A DNA stretch of 64,000 nt from positions 186,001 through 250,000 of the forward strand of contig NZ_CP016291.1 in NCBI RefSeq assembly GCF_001679785.1, read 5' to 3'. The translations under genes were made by a program, and so were the position numbers. This DNA comes from Rhizobium leguminosarum (GTDB lineage Bacteria > Pseudomonadota > Alphaproteobacteria > Rhizobiales > Rhizobiaceae). The notes beneath the pieces are model-generated. The model was given only the letters and a program-made list of their open reading frames with translations, had not been told where the DNA came from and ran no database searches. Positions 35,639 through 43,761 of the stretch are shown here, in pieces (position 1 is the first letter of the stretch; each line of letters begins with the position of its first letter).

Positions 35639-37129
35639 CTACCGCCTCTGGCCGACGTGACGGCCGGCGCCTTCAGGTGCTGCCAACTTCGCGTGGGCTC
35701 CAGCAATCGCCTTCGCGTGGTTGATGATATCAGCCGGCGCCGGTAGGGCCTTGCCGGCCTTGCTGTCGACATGTAGCAACATGTGCTCGGCGGTTGCGAG
35801 AGCCTCGCCCGTCGCCGTGTCGTGAAGTGTGTGGAAGACGTGCAGCCGTTTCTCGTCGACATCTAGGATCTGGCTGGTCGAATGGATCGTCTGGCCGAGC
35901 TTCGCCTCGCCGAGATGGCGGATGTGGGTTTCCACCGTGTAGTAGCTGTGTCCCGCCTCGACATAGGCGAGATCGACGCCGATGAGGCGCAGTAGCGCAT
36001 CTGATGTATCGCCGAAGACCTGCAGGTAGCGGTGCTCGGTCATATGGCCGTTATAGTCGACCCAGGCGGGGCCGACTTTCGTCTCGACGAGCCTCAGCGG
36101 CTTCGATGGGTCGAAAGACGCGGTCGTCCCGCCGCCTTGCGCCCAGAGCGATTGCTCGAAGTCCTTCAGCAGCTTGCCGGCGCCCCAGCCCTTGCCGCCA
36201 TCGCCGCCCTTGAGGGCCTGCAGGATGCCGACGAGGTTTTCGTCGCGGATGCGTTCGAGCTCGCGGATCGACAGGCCGGCCGCCTGCTCGTCGGATTGCC
36301 GGCCGATCTTTTCGATCAGCGCATCGTCGAGATCGACGACATCGGTGAGCTTGGTCCAGGGCCAAGCAAGGCAGGGGCCGAACTGGGCGAGGAAGTGGCG
36401 CATGCCGGCCTCGCCACCGGCGATGCGGTAGGTCTGGAACAGGCCCATCTGCGCCCAGCGCAGGCCGAAGGAGTAGCGGATGACGTCATCAAGCGTCTCG
36501 ACGGTGCAGATCTCGTCGTGGATCAACCACAAGGCCTCGCGCCAGAGCGCTTCGAGCAGCCGGTCGCCGACGAAAGCCTCGATCTCCTTGGCGATGTGGA
36601 CGCCCTTCATGCCGAGCGGCAGCAGTCTTTCGATCGCCGCCTGGATGGTTGCCGCCGAGGTCTTCTCGCCACCAACGATTTCGACGAGCGGCAGCAGATA
36701 GACGGGATTATAGGGATGGGCGACGAAGAGGCGCTCGGGATGCGTCATATCACGCTGCAGATCGGTCGGCAGCAGGCCTGACGTGGAAGAGCCGATCAGG
36801 GCGTCCGGGCGCGCCACAGCATCGATCTCAGTCAGGACGCCGCGCTTGAGGTCGAGCCTTTCCGGCACGCTTTCCTGAATCCAGTCGGCGCCGGCGACGG
36901 CTTCCGCGAGCGTCGTGCAGAAGGTCAGCCTGCCGCGGGGCGGCAAAGGTGCACCGGTCAGCATGGCATAGGCTTTTTCGGCATTGGCGAGCACTTCGCC
37001 GACGATGCGGCTCGCTTCCGGATGCGGATCGAACACATCAACGTCGATGCCGGCCAGCAGAAACCGCGCGATCCATCCGCCGCCGATGACGCCGCCGCCG
37101 ATACAAGCCGCCTTATTGATCCCAGTCAT
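35639..37129 (-). CDS. L-carnitine 3-dehydrogenase fused to betainyl-CoA thioesterase
   Basis: A 496-residue two-domain enzyme. Residues 1-320 form a 3-hydroxyacyl-CoA dehydrogenase-like carnitine dehydrogenase: NAD motif GGGVIGGGW (11-19) and catalytic H138 in VAHPYNPVYLLPLVE. Residues about 345-490 form a hot-dog thioesterase with the active-site pattern WVDYNGHM (D358). This fusion is known from rhizobial carnitine catabolism, where the dehydrogenase makes 3-dehydrocarnitine and the thioesterase releases glycine betaine from betainyl-CoA. The gene starts 7 bases after the BKACE gene ends. A low-complexity glycine-rich linker (GGDGGKGWGAGK) joins the domains. Confidence 0.92.
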   Translation of the reverse strand: MTGINKAACIGGGVIGGGWIARFLLAGIDVDVFDPHPEASRIVGEVLANAEKAYAMLTGAPLPPRGRLTFCTTLAEAVAGADWIQESVPERLDLKRGVLTEIDAVARPDALIGSSTSGLLPTDLQRDMTHPERLFVAHPYNPVYLLPLVEIVGGEKTSAATIQAAIERLLPLGMKGVHIAKEIEAFVGDRLLEALWREALWLIHDEICTVETLDDVIRYSFGLRWAQMGLFQTYRIAGGEAGMRHFLAQFGPCLAWPWTKLTDVVDLDDALIEKIGRQSDEQAAGLSIRELERIRDENLVGILQALKGGDGGKGWGAGKLLKDFEQSLWAQGGGTTASFDPSKPLRLVETKVGPAWVDYNGHMTEHRYLQVFGDTSDALLRLIGVDLAYVEAGHSYYTVETHIRHLGEAKLGQTIHSTSQILDVDEKRLHVFHTLHDTATGEALATAEHMLLHVDSKAGKALPAPADIINHAKAIAGAHAKLAAPEGAGRHVGQRR

Positions 37130-37136
37130 GCCGTCC

Positions 37137-38039
37137 TCAGCGCTTCGTCAGTTTGAGTTTCCTGCGAACGTCTTCCGGGCCGATGATCCGCGCACCCATG
37201 CCCTCGACCACCTGCACGGCCTTTTCGACGAGCTCAGCATTGGTGGCGAGCTGGCCCTTGCCGACAAAGAGGTTGTCCTCCAGGCCGACGCGCACGTTGC
37301 CGCCGGCGAGAACGGCTGCCGCCGGATAGGCCATGGCGTTGCGGCCGATCGAAAAGGCCGAAAAAGTCCAGCTCTGAGGCACGTTGTTGACCATCGCCAT
37401 GAAGGTGTTGAGATCGTCGGGCGCACCCCATGGAATGCCCATGCAGAGCTGGATCAGCACCGGGTCTTCGATCAGGCCTTCCTCGGCAAGCTGCTTGGCA
37501 AACCAGAGATGGCCGGTGTCGAAGGCTTCGATCTCGGGGCGCACGCCGAGATCCGTCATTTTCTTCGCCATCACCCGCAGCATGGCCGGCGTGTTGGTCA
37601 TGACATAATCGCCGAGGTTGAAGTTCATCGTGCCGCAGTCGAGCGTACAGATCTCAGGCAGGCATTCGGCGACATGGCTGACACGCTCGGTGGCGCCCGC
37701 CATATCCGTTCCCTTTGGATTGAGGGGAAGGGGCTTTTCGACATCCCCGAAGATCAGGTCCCCGCCCATGCCGGCAGTGAGATTGAGGACGACGTCGACA
37801 TCGGCCGAGCGGATGCGGTCGGTGACCTCCCTGTAGAGGTCGTTTCGGCGGCTGGCAGCACCCGTTTCCGGGTCGCGGACATGGCAGTGAACGACCGCAG
37901 CACCGGCCTTTGCCGCGTCGATGGCGGAATCGGCGATCTGCTTGGGAGTGATCGGCACGTGGGTGGATCTGGAAACCGTATCCCCGGCGCCGGTGACGGC
38001 ACAGGTGATGAAAACATCGCGGTTCATCGCAAGAGGCAT
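37137..38039 (-). CDS. Dehydrocarnitine cleavage enzyme (BKACE family)
   Basis: A 300-residue beta-keto acid cleavage enzyme. The metal-binding H51 and H53 are in VVHCHVRDPETG, LDCGTMNFN and the glycine loop LTAGMGGDLIFGD are typical. CdhC-type BKACEs condense 3-dehydrocarnitine with acetyl-CoA to give acetoacetate and betainyl-CoA. First gene of the minus-strand operon, divergent from the CdhR-like regulator; its ATG follows GGAG at nine bases. Together with the next gene it completes carnitine to glycine betaine. Confidence 0.92.
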   Translation of the reverse strand: MPLAMNRDVFITCAVTGAGDTVSRSTHVPITPKQIADSAIDAAKAGAAVVHCHVRDPETGAASRRNDLYREVTDRIRSADVDVVLNLTAGMGGDLIFGDVEKPLPLNPKGTDMAGATERVSHVAECLPEICTLDCGTMNFNLGDYVMTNTPAMLRVMAKKMTDLGVRPEIEAFDTGHLWFAKQLAEEGLIEDPVLIQLCMGIPWGAPDDLNTFMAMVNNVPQSWTFSAFSIGRNAMAYPAAAVLAGGNVRVGLEDNLFVGKGQLATNAELVEKAVQVVEGMGARIIGPEDVRRKLKLTKR

Positions 38040-38059
38040 GTTTTTGTTCTCCCTCGTCT

Positions 38060-38077
38060 TGTCCGCATTACGCGACA
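38060..38077. promoter_or_regulatory. Imperfect inverted repeat in the carnitine divergent promoter
   Basis: TGTCCGC, five bases, then GCGACA form an imperfect inverted repeat in the 106-base region between the BKACE gene and the regulator gene, a possible binding site of that regulator. Confidence 0.3.
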
Positions 38078-38145
38078 GGATGGACGGCGATGCGTTGCAA
38101 TCTCGGAAGTAATTGATACATTATCGGAACTTAAGGGAGGTGATC

Positions 38146-39138
38146 TTGCTGCAGCGATCGACGGAACGCCTCGATATCGACGTTCTCGTCCTGCCGGATG
38201 CGAACCTGATCCTGATCGCCTCGGTCATCGAGCCGCTGCGCGGCGCCAACCGCATTTCCGGCAGCGAACTCTATCGCTGGCGGCTGCTCACGCCGGACGG
38301 AGCACCGGTCCTGACCACCAGCAATATTGCCGTGCCCGCCCAGGGCGCTTTCAAGGCGACGACCGAGGATGCGCCTCTGTTTGTGCTGGCCAGTTACAAC
38401 TGGCGGCGCAGCGCGACCCCGGCGCTGAAGATGCAGCTCTCCCAGGCTGCCCGCTATCGCACGGTGATTGCCGGCATCGAGTCCGGCACATGGCTGCTGG
38501 CCGAAGCCAGCCTGCTCGACGGGTTGCAGGCGACCGTCCACTGGGAAGACTATGAGGATTTTGCGCTGGCCTATCCTGAGGTACAGGCCGTCAAGGATCG
38601 TTTCGTCATCGACGGCAAGCGCCTGACGACCTCGGGTTCGCTTCCGACCGTCGACCTGATGCTGGAGGTGATCCGGCAACGGCAAGGCTATTCGCTGGCG
38701 CTCGAGGTCAGCCGGCTATTCCGTTACGAGCAACCGTCCTTCCATGCCGATGAGCCTCTTTCCGCAGCCTCGGCCGGACTGCGCATGCACGATCCCCGCG
38801 TGACGCAGGCAGTACGGCTGATGGAGGAGCATATCGAGCAGCCTCTGGTCCTGACACGGCTCGCCCGCCGGGTGGGCATCAGTGCCCGGCATCTGCAGGA
38901 TCTCTTCCAGCAAAGCATCGGCGCACCGCCGCATGTGCATTATCTCGCGCTGCGCTTGAATGCGGCGCGCCGCAAGGTGATCGAGACGACCGCCTCTTTC
39001 GCTGACATCGCCGCGGCGACCGGCTTCAACTCGGCCTCAGCCTTTGCGAGAAGTTACCGGGCGAATTTTTCCGAAAGCCCTTCCGAGACCCGCCGCCGCT
39101 TGCGCCGCCGCATCACGTCATCGCAGGTGCTGGGATAG
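38146..39138 (+). CDS. GlxA-family AraC-type regulator (CdhR-like)
   Basis: A 330-residue regulator with an N-terminal DJ-1/PfpI-like domain (about 5-185) and two C-terminal AraC helix-turn-helix motifs (LTRLARRVGISARHLQDLFQQ and SFADIAAATGFNSASAFARSYRANF). CdhR, the activator of pseudomonad carnitine catabolism, has this architecture. The start is TTG at 38146, five bases after an almost perfect AGGGAGGTGAT ribosome site. The nucleophile elbow reads GIESGTW, so the usual DJ-1 cysteine is missing, as expected for a sensor rather than an enzyme. It is divergent from the operon it probably controls and overlaps the convergent LysR gene by 26 bases. Confidence 0.88.
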   Translation: MLQRSTERLDIDVLVLPDANLILIASVIEPLRGANRISGSELYRWRLLTPDGAPVLTTSNIAVPAQGAFKATTEDAPLFVLASYNWRRSATPALKMQLSQAARYRTVIAGIESGTWLLAEASLLDGLQATVHWEDYEDFALAYPEVQAVKDRFVIDGKRLTTSGSLPTVDLMLEVIRQRQGYSLALEVSRLFRYEQPSFHADEPLSAASAGLRMHDPRVTQAVRLMEEHIEQPLVLTRLARRVGISARHLQDLFQQSIGAPPHVHYLALRLNAARRKVIETTASFADIAAATGFNSASAFARSYRANFSESPSETRRRLRRRITSSQVLG

Positions 39139-40000
39139 GCTGGAACGCATCCCGTATCATTTCAGCAAGTTCCCGGACGGCTTCGCTGGAACGGTAGGTG
39201 CTCCGGCGGAGCACGACCTTGGAGGAATCGACCGGCGGGAAACCGTCTTCGCCGGTCAGCTCCCGGCAGCCGGGCGGGATGTTGCTGCGGGAAAGCGTGG
39301 TGACGGCAAGACCGGCGATGACGGCATTCTTCAACCCCGAGCCGGTATCGGCGATAAAGGCGATCCGGTAGTTGCGGCCGATCTGCTCCAGCGACCGGAG
39401 CGCAAAATCGCGGCACCAGGTGGAATTGCGATAGATCGCAATCGGCAGGGGATCGATATCGTGCAGCCGATGGACCATCGATGTGACCCAGACCGTGGGA
39501 TCAATGCAGATGACCTCGCCTTTCGTCTCATCGCTCCAGTCGAAAACGACGGCCAGATCGAGCTCATCCCGCTCGAGGGCGGCCAGGTTGCGGACCGTGT
39601 AGTCGCAGGACACGGTGACCTCGACGGCCGGGTGGCGCACAGCGAAAGCCGCAAGGGCTGCCGGCAGCACCGTCTGGCTGTATTCCTCCGGAATTCCGAT
39701 GCGCACCGGTCCGTCCAGCGGCTTGCTGCGGATCGTCGCAGCCGCCTCGTTCAAGAGGTCGATGATCCTGCGGGCATAGGGCACCAGCTGGATGCCCTGG
39801 CGTGTGAGCAGCACGCCGCGGGCGCCGCGCTCGAACAGCGTTTCGCCGATCGTCTGCTCGAGCCTCTTGATCTGGGTGCTGACGGCCGACTGCGTCCGCC
39901 CGATGCGCTGGGCGGCGGCGGAGAAATTGGAGGTTTCGGCAACGACCAGGAAGGTTCTCAGCAGGTCACTCTCAATCGGCTCGTGCATCTGAATAGCCAT
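39113..40000 (-). CDS. LysR-family transcriptional regulator
   Basis: A 295-residue LysR regulator: winged helix-turn-helix at about 10-70 (LLRTFLVVAETSNFSAAAQRIGRTQSAVSTQIKRLEQTIG) and a periplasmic-binding-like effector domain from about residue 95. Divergent from the EamA transporter gene, which is its most likely target. Its 3' end overlaps that of the carnitine regulator gene. No ribosome site is obvious before the ATG. The effector is unknown. Confidence 0.9.
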   Translation of the reverse strand: MAIQMHEPIESDLLRTFLVVAETSNFSAAAQRIGRTQSAVSTQIKRLEQTIGETLFERGARGVLLTRQGIQLVPYARRIIDLLNEAAATIRSKPLDGPVRIGIPEEYSQTVLPAALAAFAVRHPAVEVTVSCDYTVRNLAALERDELDLAVVFDWSDETKGEVICIDPTVWVTSMVHRLHDIDPLPIAIYRNSTWCRDFALRSLEQIGRNYRIAFIADTGSGLKNAVIAGLAVTTLSRSNIPPGCRELTGEDGFPPVDSSKVVLRRSTYRSSEAVRELAEMIRDAFQPIPAPAMT

Positions 40001-40101
40001 AGAAAAAATCGATGGTAGTCATCTCTACTATTCGTTTGTCCGATGTCAATTCCTGGTGCAAAAAGGAGCCGCGTTCGACTTCCTTCTTTGAGAATATCTG
40101 C

Positions 40102-41007
40102 GTGACAATTGAAAATCCGGCCAGACGCCTCGCAGGCAGCGAGCACGAGAAGGGTGTGCTTCTCATCATTGCTGCGACGCTTGCCTGGAGCGCGAGCGGC
40201 GTCTATTCGCGGCTCCTGACGACCGACGTATGGACGGCGATCGCCTGGCGGTCGTTGTTCGGCGGCCTGTTTCTGCTGATCCCCTGCTTTTTCCTCGAAG
40301 GGGGCATGTCACGGCAGCAATGGCGATCCGTCTTCCATCCGTCCGGTCTTGCCATGATCGCATGCCAGACCTTCAGTCAGGTATGCTTCATCGGGGCGCT
40401 CTATATGACCACCGTCGCCAATGTGACGATGATCTATGCGACCGCGCCTTTCATCGCAGCGTTGCTCGGCTGGTTCCTCCTCAGGGAGAGGGTTGCCAGG
40501 CGGACGTTGATTGCCGGCGGCATCTCGCTCCTCGGCGTCGCAGTCATCGTCGCCTCGTCGATCGGCGGCGGGACCGGTGTGGGCGATTTGCTGGCGCTTG
40601 GCATGACCATCTCCTTCGCGCTCGTCATCATCATCCCGCGCATCAGTCCCGACGTGCCGAGCCTGCCGCCGACCGTGGTCAGCGCTTTTCTGACGCTTGC
40701 CATCTTTGCCCCGTTCGGTTCGGTCGGTTCCCTCGACCTGCACAACTGGATCGTTCTTGCCGCCTTTGGCGCAACCAATTTCTCGCTGGCGCTGGTGCTC
40801 TTCCTTGCCGGCGCGAAACGGATGCGGCCGGCAGAAGCCGCGCTGATCGGCACGATGGAGATCGTCCTCACACCATTCTGGGTCTGGCTGCTGTTTTCCG
40901 AGCAGCCGCCCATCGCCACCTTTTTCGGCGGCGCGATCATCCTCGGCGCCGTGTTCTGGCATACGGCAATCGACGTCAGCCGCAGCCGGCGACCGCATCG
41001 CGCGTAA
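40102..41007 (+). CDS. EamA/DMT-family transporter
   Basis: A 301-residue ten-helix drug/metabolite transporter with two EamA repeats (each with five helices; WSASGVYSRLL in the first, TNFSLALVLFLAGAKRMRPAEAALIGTMEIVLTPFWVWL in the second). Members usually export metabolites or amino acids. The frame is open from 40012, but that would place the start 11 bases from the divergent LysR gene with no room for a promoter; GTG at 40102, just before the first helix, is preferred although its ribosome site is weak. Substrate unknown; control by the divergent LysR protein is likely. Confidence 0.78.
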   Translation: MTIENPARRLAGSEHEKGVLLIIAATLAWSASGVYSRLLTTDVWTAIAWRSLFGGLFLLIPCFFLEGGMSRQQWRSVFHPSGLAMIACQTFSQVCFIGALYMTTVANVTMIYATAPFIAALLGWFLLRERVARRTLIAGGISLLGVAVIVASSIGGGTGVGDLLALGMTISFALVIIIPRISPDVPSLPPTVVSAFLTLAIFAPFGSVGSLDLHNWIVLAAFGATNFSLALVLFLAGAKRMRPAEAALIGTMEIVLTPFWVWLLFSEQPPIATFFGGAIILGAVFWHTAIDVSRSRRPHRA

Positions 41008-41597
41008 ACTCCGTCCTCAAGGCAGACGGCAATCAAATCTCCCGGAGGATCCGGAAAACCGCCGTATTCGCGGGATCAATTATTTCCCCTGCGCAGCGAT
41101 CTATTGCGACTTCACCGACTGTCGTCTTTGAGTTGCGCCCATGTCGTTTTTTTGATCGCTGTTTTCCGTCAGGCATGGTTTGTTTGTGGTGTTCAAGGCG
41201 CTATCTCGCAAATTGGCGAAATGGACCATGGGAAGCCGGCCGGACGTCGGCGCTGCCCTGCAGCGGTAGAAGAACTGAAATCCTCAAAGAAATCGCCGGA
41301 TAGACATCCGGAAAGATATCGAGATGGATCGAAAGGAGATTCTGGAGCCGGAACCAGCTCTTGGCACAGCAAATCGATAGATTCGGCGGGCGATCACGAG
41401 CGGAACGACAGGCGAAAAACCCGGCGTTCACGCCTCTTTTCTATCCAATCTGTCCCTTTTGCAAAATCGAATATCGCCCGATGCGGCGGTATCCTCGTGT
41501 TGTGGACACCGGGCTGCGGAGGAGGCAGGCCGGAGGGAAGGTTGCCATCGACTGCATCGGTTGCAGATCGAGGCATTCAAACAAGTGGGAGGAATCC
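41008..41597. other. Intergenic region upstream of formaldehyde dehydrogenase
   Basis: About 590 bases between two same-direction genes. Frames of 75-165 codons can be drawn, but they lack ribosome sites and recognisable sequence. The formaldehyde dehydrogenase promoter should lie here. A TGGCAC string at 41371 is not followed by a proper -12 element. I see no RNA gene, repeat or mobile element. Confidence 0.5.
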
Positions 41598-42788
41598 ATG
41601 AGCAAAAATAGAGGCGTCGTTTATCTCCGGCCGGGCAAGGTCGAAGTCCGCGACATCGACGATCCGAAGCTGGAAGCGCCCGACGGCCGCCGCATCGAAC
41701 ACGGCGTCATCCTGAAGGTGATCTCGACCAATATCTGCGGCTCCGATCAGCATATGGTCCGCGGCCGCACGACGGCGATGCCGGGCCTGGTCCTCGGTCA
41801 TGAAATCACCGGCGAGATCATCGAGAAAGGCATCGACGTCGAGATGCTCGACATCGGCGATATCGTCTCGGTGCCTTTCAATGTCGCCTGCGGCCGTTGC
41901 CGCTGCTGCAAGTCTCAGGATACCGGTGTCTGCCTGACGGTAAACCCGGCCCGCGCCGGCGGTGCTTACGGTTATGTCGACATGGGCGGCTGGATCGGCG
42001 GACAGGCACGCTACGTCACCATACCCTATGCAGATTTCAACCTGCTGAAAATCCCCGATCGGGACAAGGCAATGGCGAAGATCCGCGATCTCACCATGCT
42101 CTCCGACATTCTGCCCACCGGCTTCCATGGCGCGGTGCGTGCAGGCGTTGGGGTCGGCTCGACCGTCTATGTCGCCGGCGCCGGCCCGGTCGGCCTTGCG
42201 GCTGCGGCTTCGGCTCGCATTCTCGGCGCTGCAGTCGTGATGATCGGTGATTTCAACAAGGACCGCCTGGCGCATGCGGCAAAGGTTGGTTTCGAACCGA
42301 TCGACCTGTCGAAGAGCGACCGTCTTGGCGACATGATCGCGCAGGTCGTCGGCACCAACGAAGTGGACAGCGCCATCGATGCGGTCGGCTTCGAGGCACG
42401 CGGCCACTCGGGCGGCGAACAGCCGGCAATCGTGCTCAATCAGATGATGGAGATTACCCGTGCCGCAGGTTCGATCGGTATTCCCGGCCTCTACGTTACC
42501 GAGGATCCGGGCGCCGTCGACAACGCCGCCAAACACGGCAATCTTTCGCTCCGTTTCGGCCTCGGATGGGCCAAGGCGCAGTCCTTCCACACAGGCCAGA
42601 CTCCGGTGATCAAATATAATCGTCAGCTCATGCAGGCGATCCTCCACGACCGGCTGCCAATTGCCGATATCGTCAACGCCAAGGTCATCCCGCTCGACGA
42701 TGCCGCCAATGGATATGAGAGCTTCGACCAGGGAGCGGCGACGAAATATGTCCTCGATCCGCACGGCGAGGTGGCGAAAGCCGCATAG
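41598..42788 (+). CDS. fdhA: Glutathione-independent formaldehyde dehydrogenase
   Basis: A 396-residue zinc dehydrogenase matching the NAD-dependent, glutathione-independent formaldehyde dehydrogenase of Pseudomonas putida in length and motifs. Catalytic zinc residues C47 (NICGSDQH) and H68 (LGHEITG) and structural zinc cysteines C98, C101, C104 and C112 are present; the insertion loop that holds NAD tightly in this family is included. It oxidises formaldehyde to formate. ATG with GGGAGGA at four bases. It lies about 3.5 kb from the carnitine operon; glycine betaine made there yields formaldehyde on stepwise demethylation, so a metabolic link is plausible though not proven. Confidence 0.93.
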   Translation: MSKNRGVVYLRPGKVEVRDIDDPKLEAPDGRRIEHGVILKVISTNICGSDQHMVRGRTTAMPGLVLGHEITGEIIEKGIDVEMLDIGDIVSVPFNVACGRCRCCKSQDTGVCLTVNPARAGGAYGYVDMGGWIGGQARYVTIPYADFNLLKIPDRDKAMAKIRDLTMLSDILPTGFHGAVRAGVGVGSTVYVAGAGPVGLAAAASARILGAAVVMIGDFNKDRLAHAAKVGFEPIDLSKSDRLGDMIAQVVGTNEVDSAIDAVGFEARGHSGGEQPAIVLNQMMEITRAAGSIGIPGLYVTEDPGAVDNAAKHGNLSLRFGLGWAKAQSFHTGQTPVIKYNRQLMQAILHDRLPIADIVNAKVIPLDDAANGYESFDQGAATKYVLDPHGEVAKAA

Positions 42789-42803
42789 CGATTACGGCCG
42801 ATG

Positions 42804-42832
42804 GGGATGGCCGGCGGAAAGCCGGCCATCCC
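42804..42832. terminator. Convergent hairpin terminator
   Basis: A perfect 12-bp stem (GGGATGGCCGGC and complement) with a GGAAA loop begins 15 bases after the formaldehyde dehydrogenase stop, ahead of the convergent binding-protein gene end. Only a short T-rich stretch follows on the plus strand. Confidence 0.75.
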
Positions 42833-42863
42833 GCATTTGTCACATGACAATTTGAATGGCGAA

Positions 42864-43670
42864 CTACTGGATGCTGAACGGGAAATATTTTGCGTTGATC
42901 ATATCGTAAGTCCCGTCGGCCTTGATGCTCTTCAGCGCTTCGTTAAGACGCGTCAGACGCTCCTTGTCATCCAGGCGGAGCGCGATCCCGGCACCTTCGC
43001 CGAAGTATATAACGTCGACCAGATCCGGCCCTTTGAACTCGCAACAGGTTCCCGCCTTGGTGTTGGCGATCCAGTCGTAGATGGCGAGTTTGTCCTCCAG
43101 GATGATATCGACGCTGCCGTCCGACAACCCCTTGTACAATTCAGGCGAAGACCGGAAGACCTTCTTTTTCATCTCCGGATAGACATGGTTAGCGTAGGAT
43201 TCCTGCGCCGTCGACGACGTCACCCCGAGGATCTTGCCGCCGAGGCCAGCGGGGCTGACATCGCTGATCGACGAATCCTTCCGAGCGATGAACACGGAGG
43301 GGCTGTTGTAGTATTTCTCCGTGAAGGCAATCTTTTGACGCCGCTCGAGGCTCATCGACATGGATGAGATGATCGCGTCGTATTTATCGGCAACGAGATT
43401 GGGAATTATGTCGTCCCACTTCTCGATGATGAATTGGCATTCGAACTTGCCGACCTCGCAGAGGGCATTGGCGATATCGATGTCGAATCCCTGAAGCTTG
43501 TTGTTGGCATCGAGGTAGTTGAAGGGCGGAAACGCACCTTCGACGGCAACTCTCATGGGCGTGCGATCTTGCGCGGCCACCTCGAGCGGCGAGGCCGCAG
43601 CCACAAGGATACCCATCCCGCCCGCCATCAGCGCTCCGCGCAGTATAATCCGAAGGGGTATGCGCAACAT
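42864..43670 (-). CDS. Orphan amino-acid-type ABC transporter substrate-binding protein
   Basis: A 268-residue periplasmic binding protein of the polar amino acid/opine family (SBP_bac_3). A signal peptide (MLRIPLRIILRGALMAGGMG, cleavage near VAAQD) precedes PMRVAVEGAFPPFNYLDANNKLQGFDIDIANALC, IIPNLVADKYDAIISSMSMSLERRQKIAFT and GSVDIILEDKLAIYDWI. No permease or ATPase gene is adjacent, so it either docks on a transporter encoded elsewhere or serves as a sensory protein. It is divergent from a GGDEF-EAL gene. Confidence 0.88.
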   Translation of the reverse strand: MLRIPLRIILRGALMAGGMGILVAAASPLEVAAQDRTPMRVAVEGAFPPFNYLDANNKLQGFDIDIANALCEVGKFECQFIIEKWDDIIPNLVADKYDAIISSMSMSLERRQKIAFTEKYYNSPSVFIARKDSSISDVSPAGLGGKILGVTSSTAQESYANHVYPEMKKKVFRSSPELYKGLSDGSVDIILEDKLAIYDWIANTKAGTCCEFKGPDLVDVIYFGEGAGIALRLDDKERLTRLNEALKSIKADGTYDMINAKYFPFSIQ

Positions 43671-43761
43671 CGTCGGGTGCTCCTTGGGGCGTAGTCAATC
43701 TCGCCCATAGTGCACCGCAGCCTTTAATTCTACGTGAACGCTTCTTTGTTAGCGTCGACGA

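Noticed and set aside
41371..41390. Possible sigma-54 promoter (TGGCAC)
   Set aside because: The required TTGC element at -12 is not found at the correct distance.
41104..41601. 165-codon frame before formaldehyde dehydrogenase
   Set aside because: No ribosome site, unusual composition and an overlap with the real gene's start.
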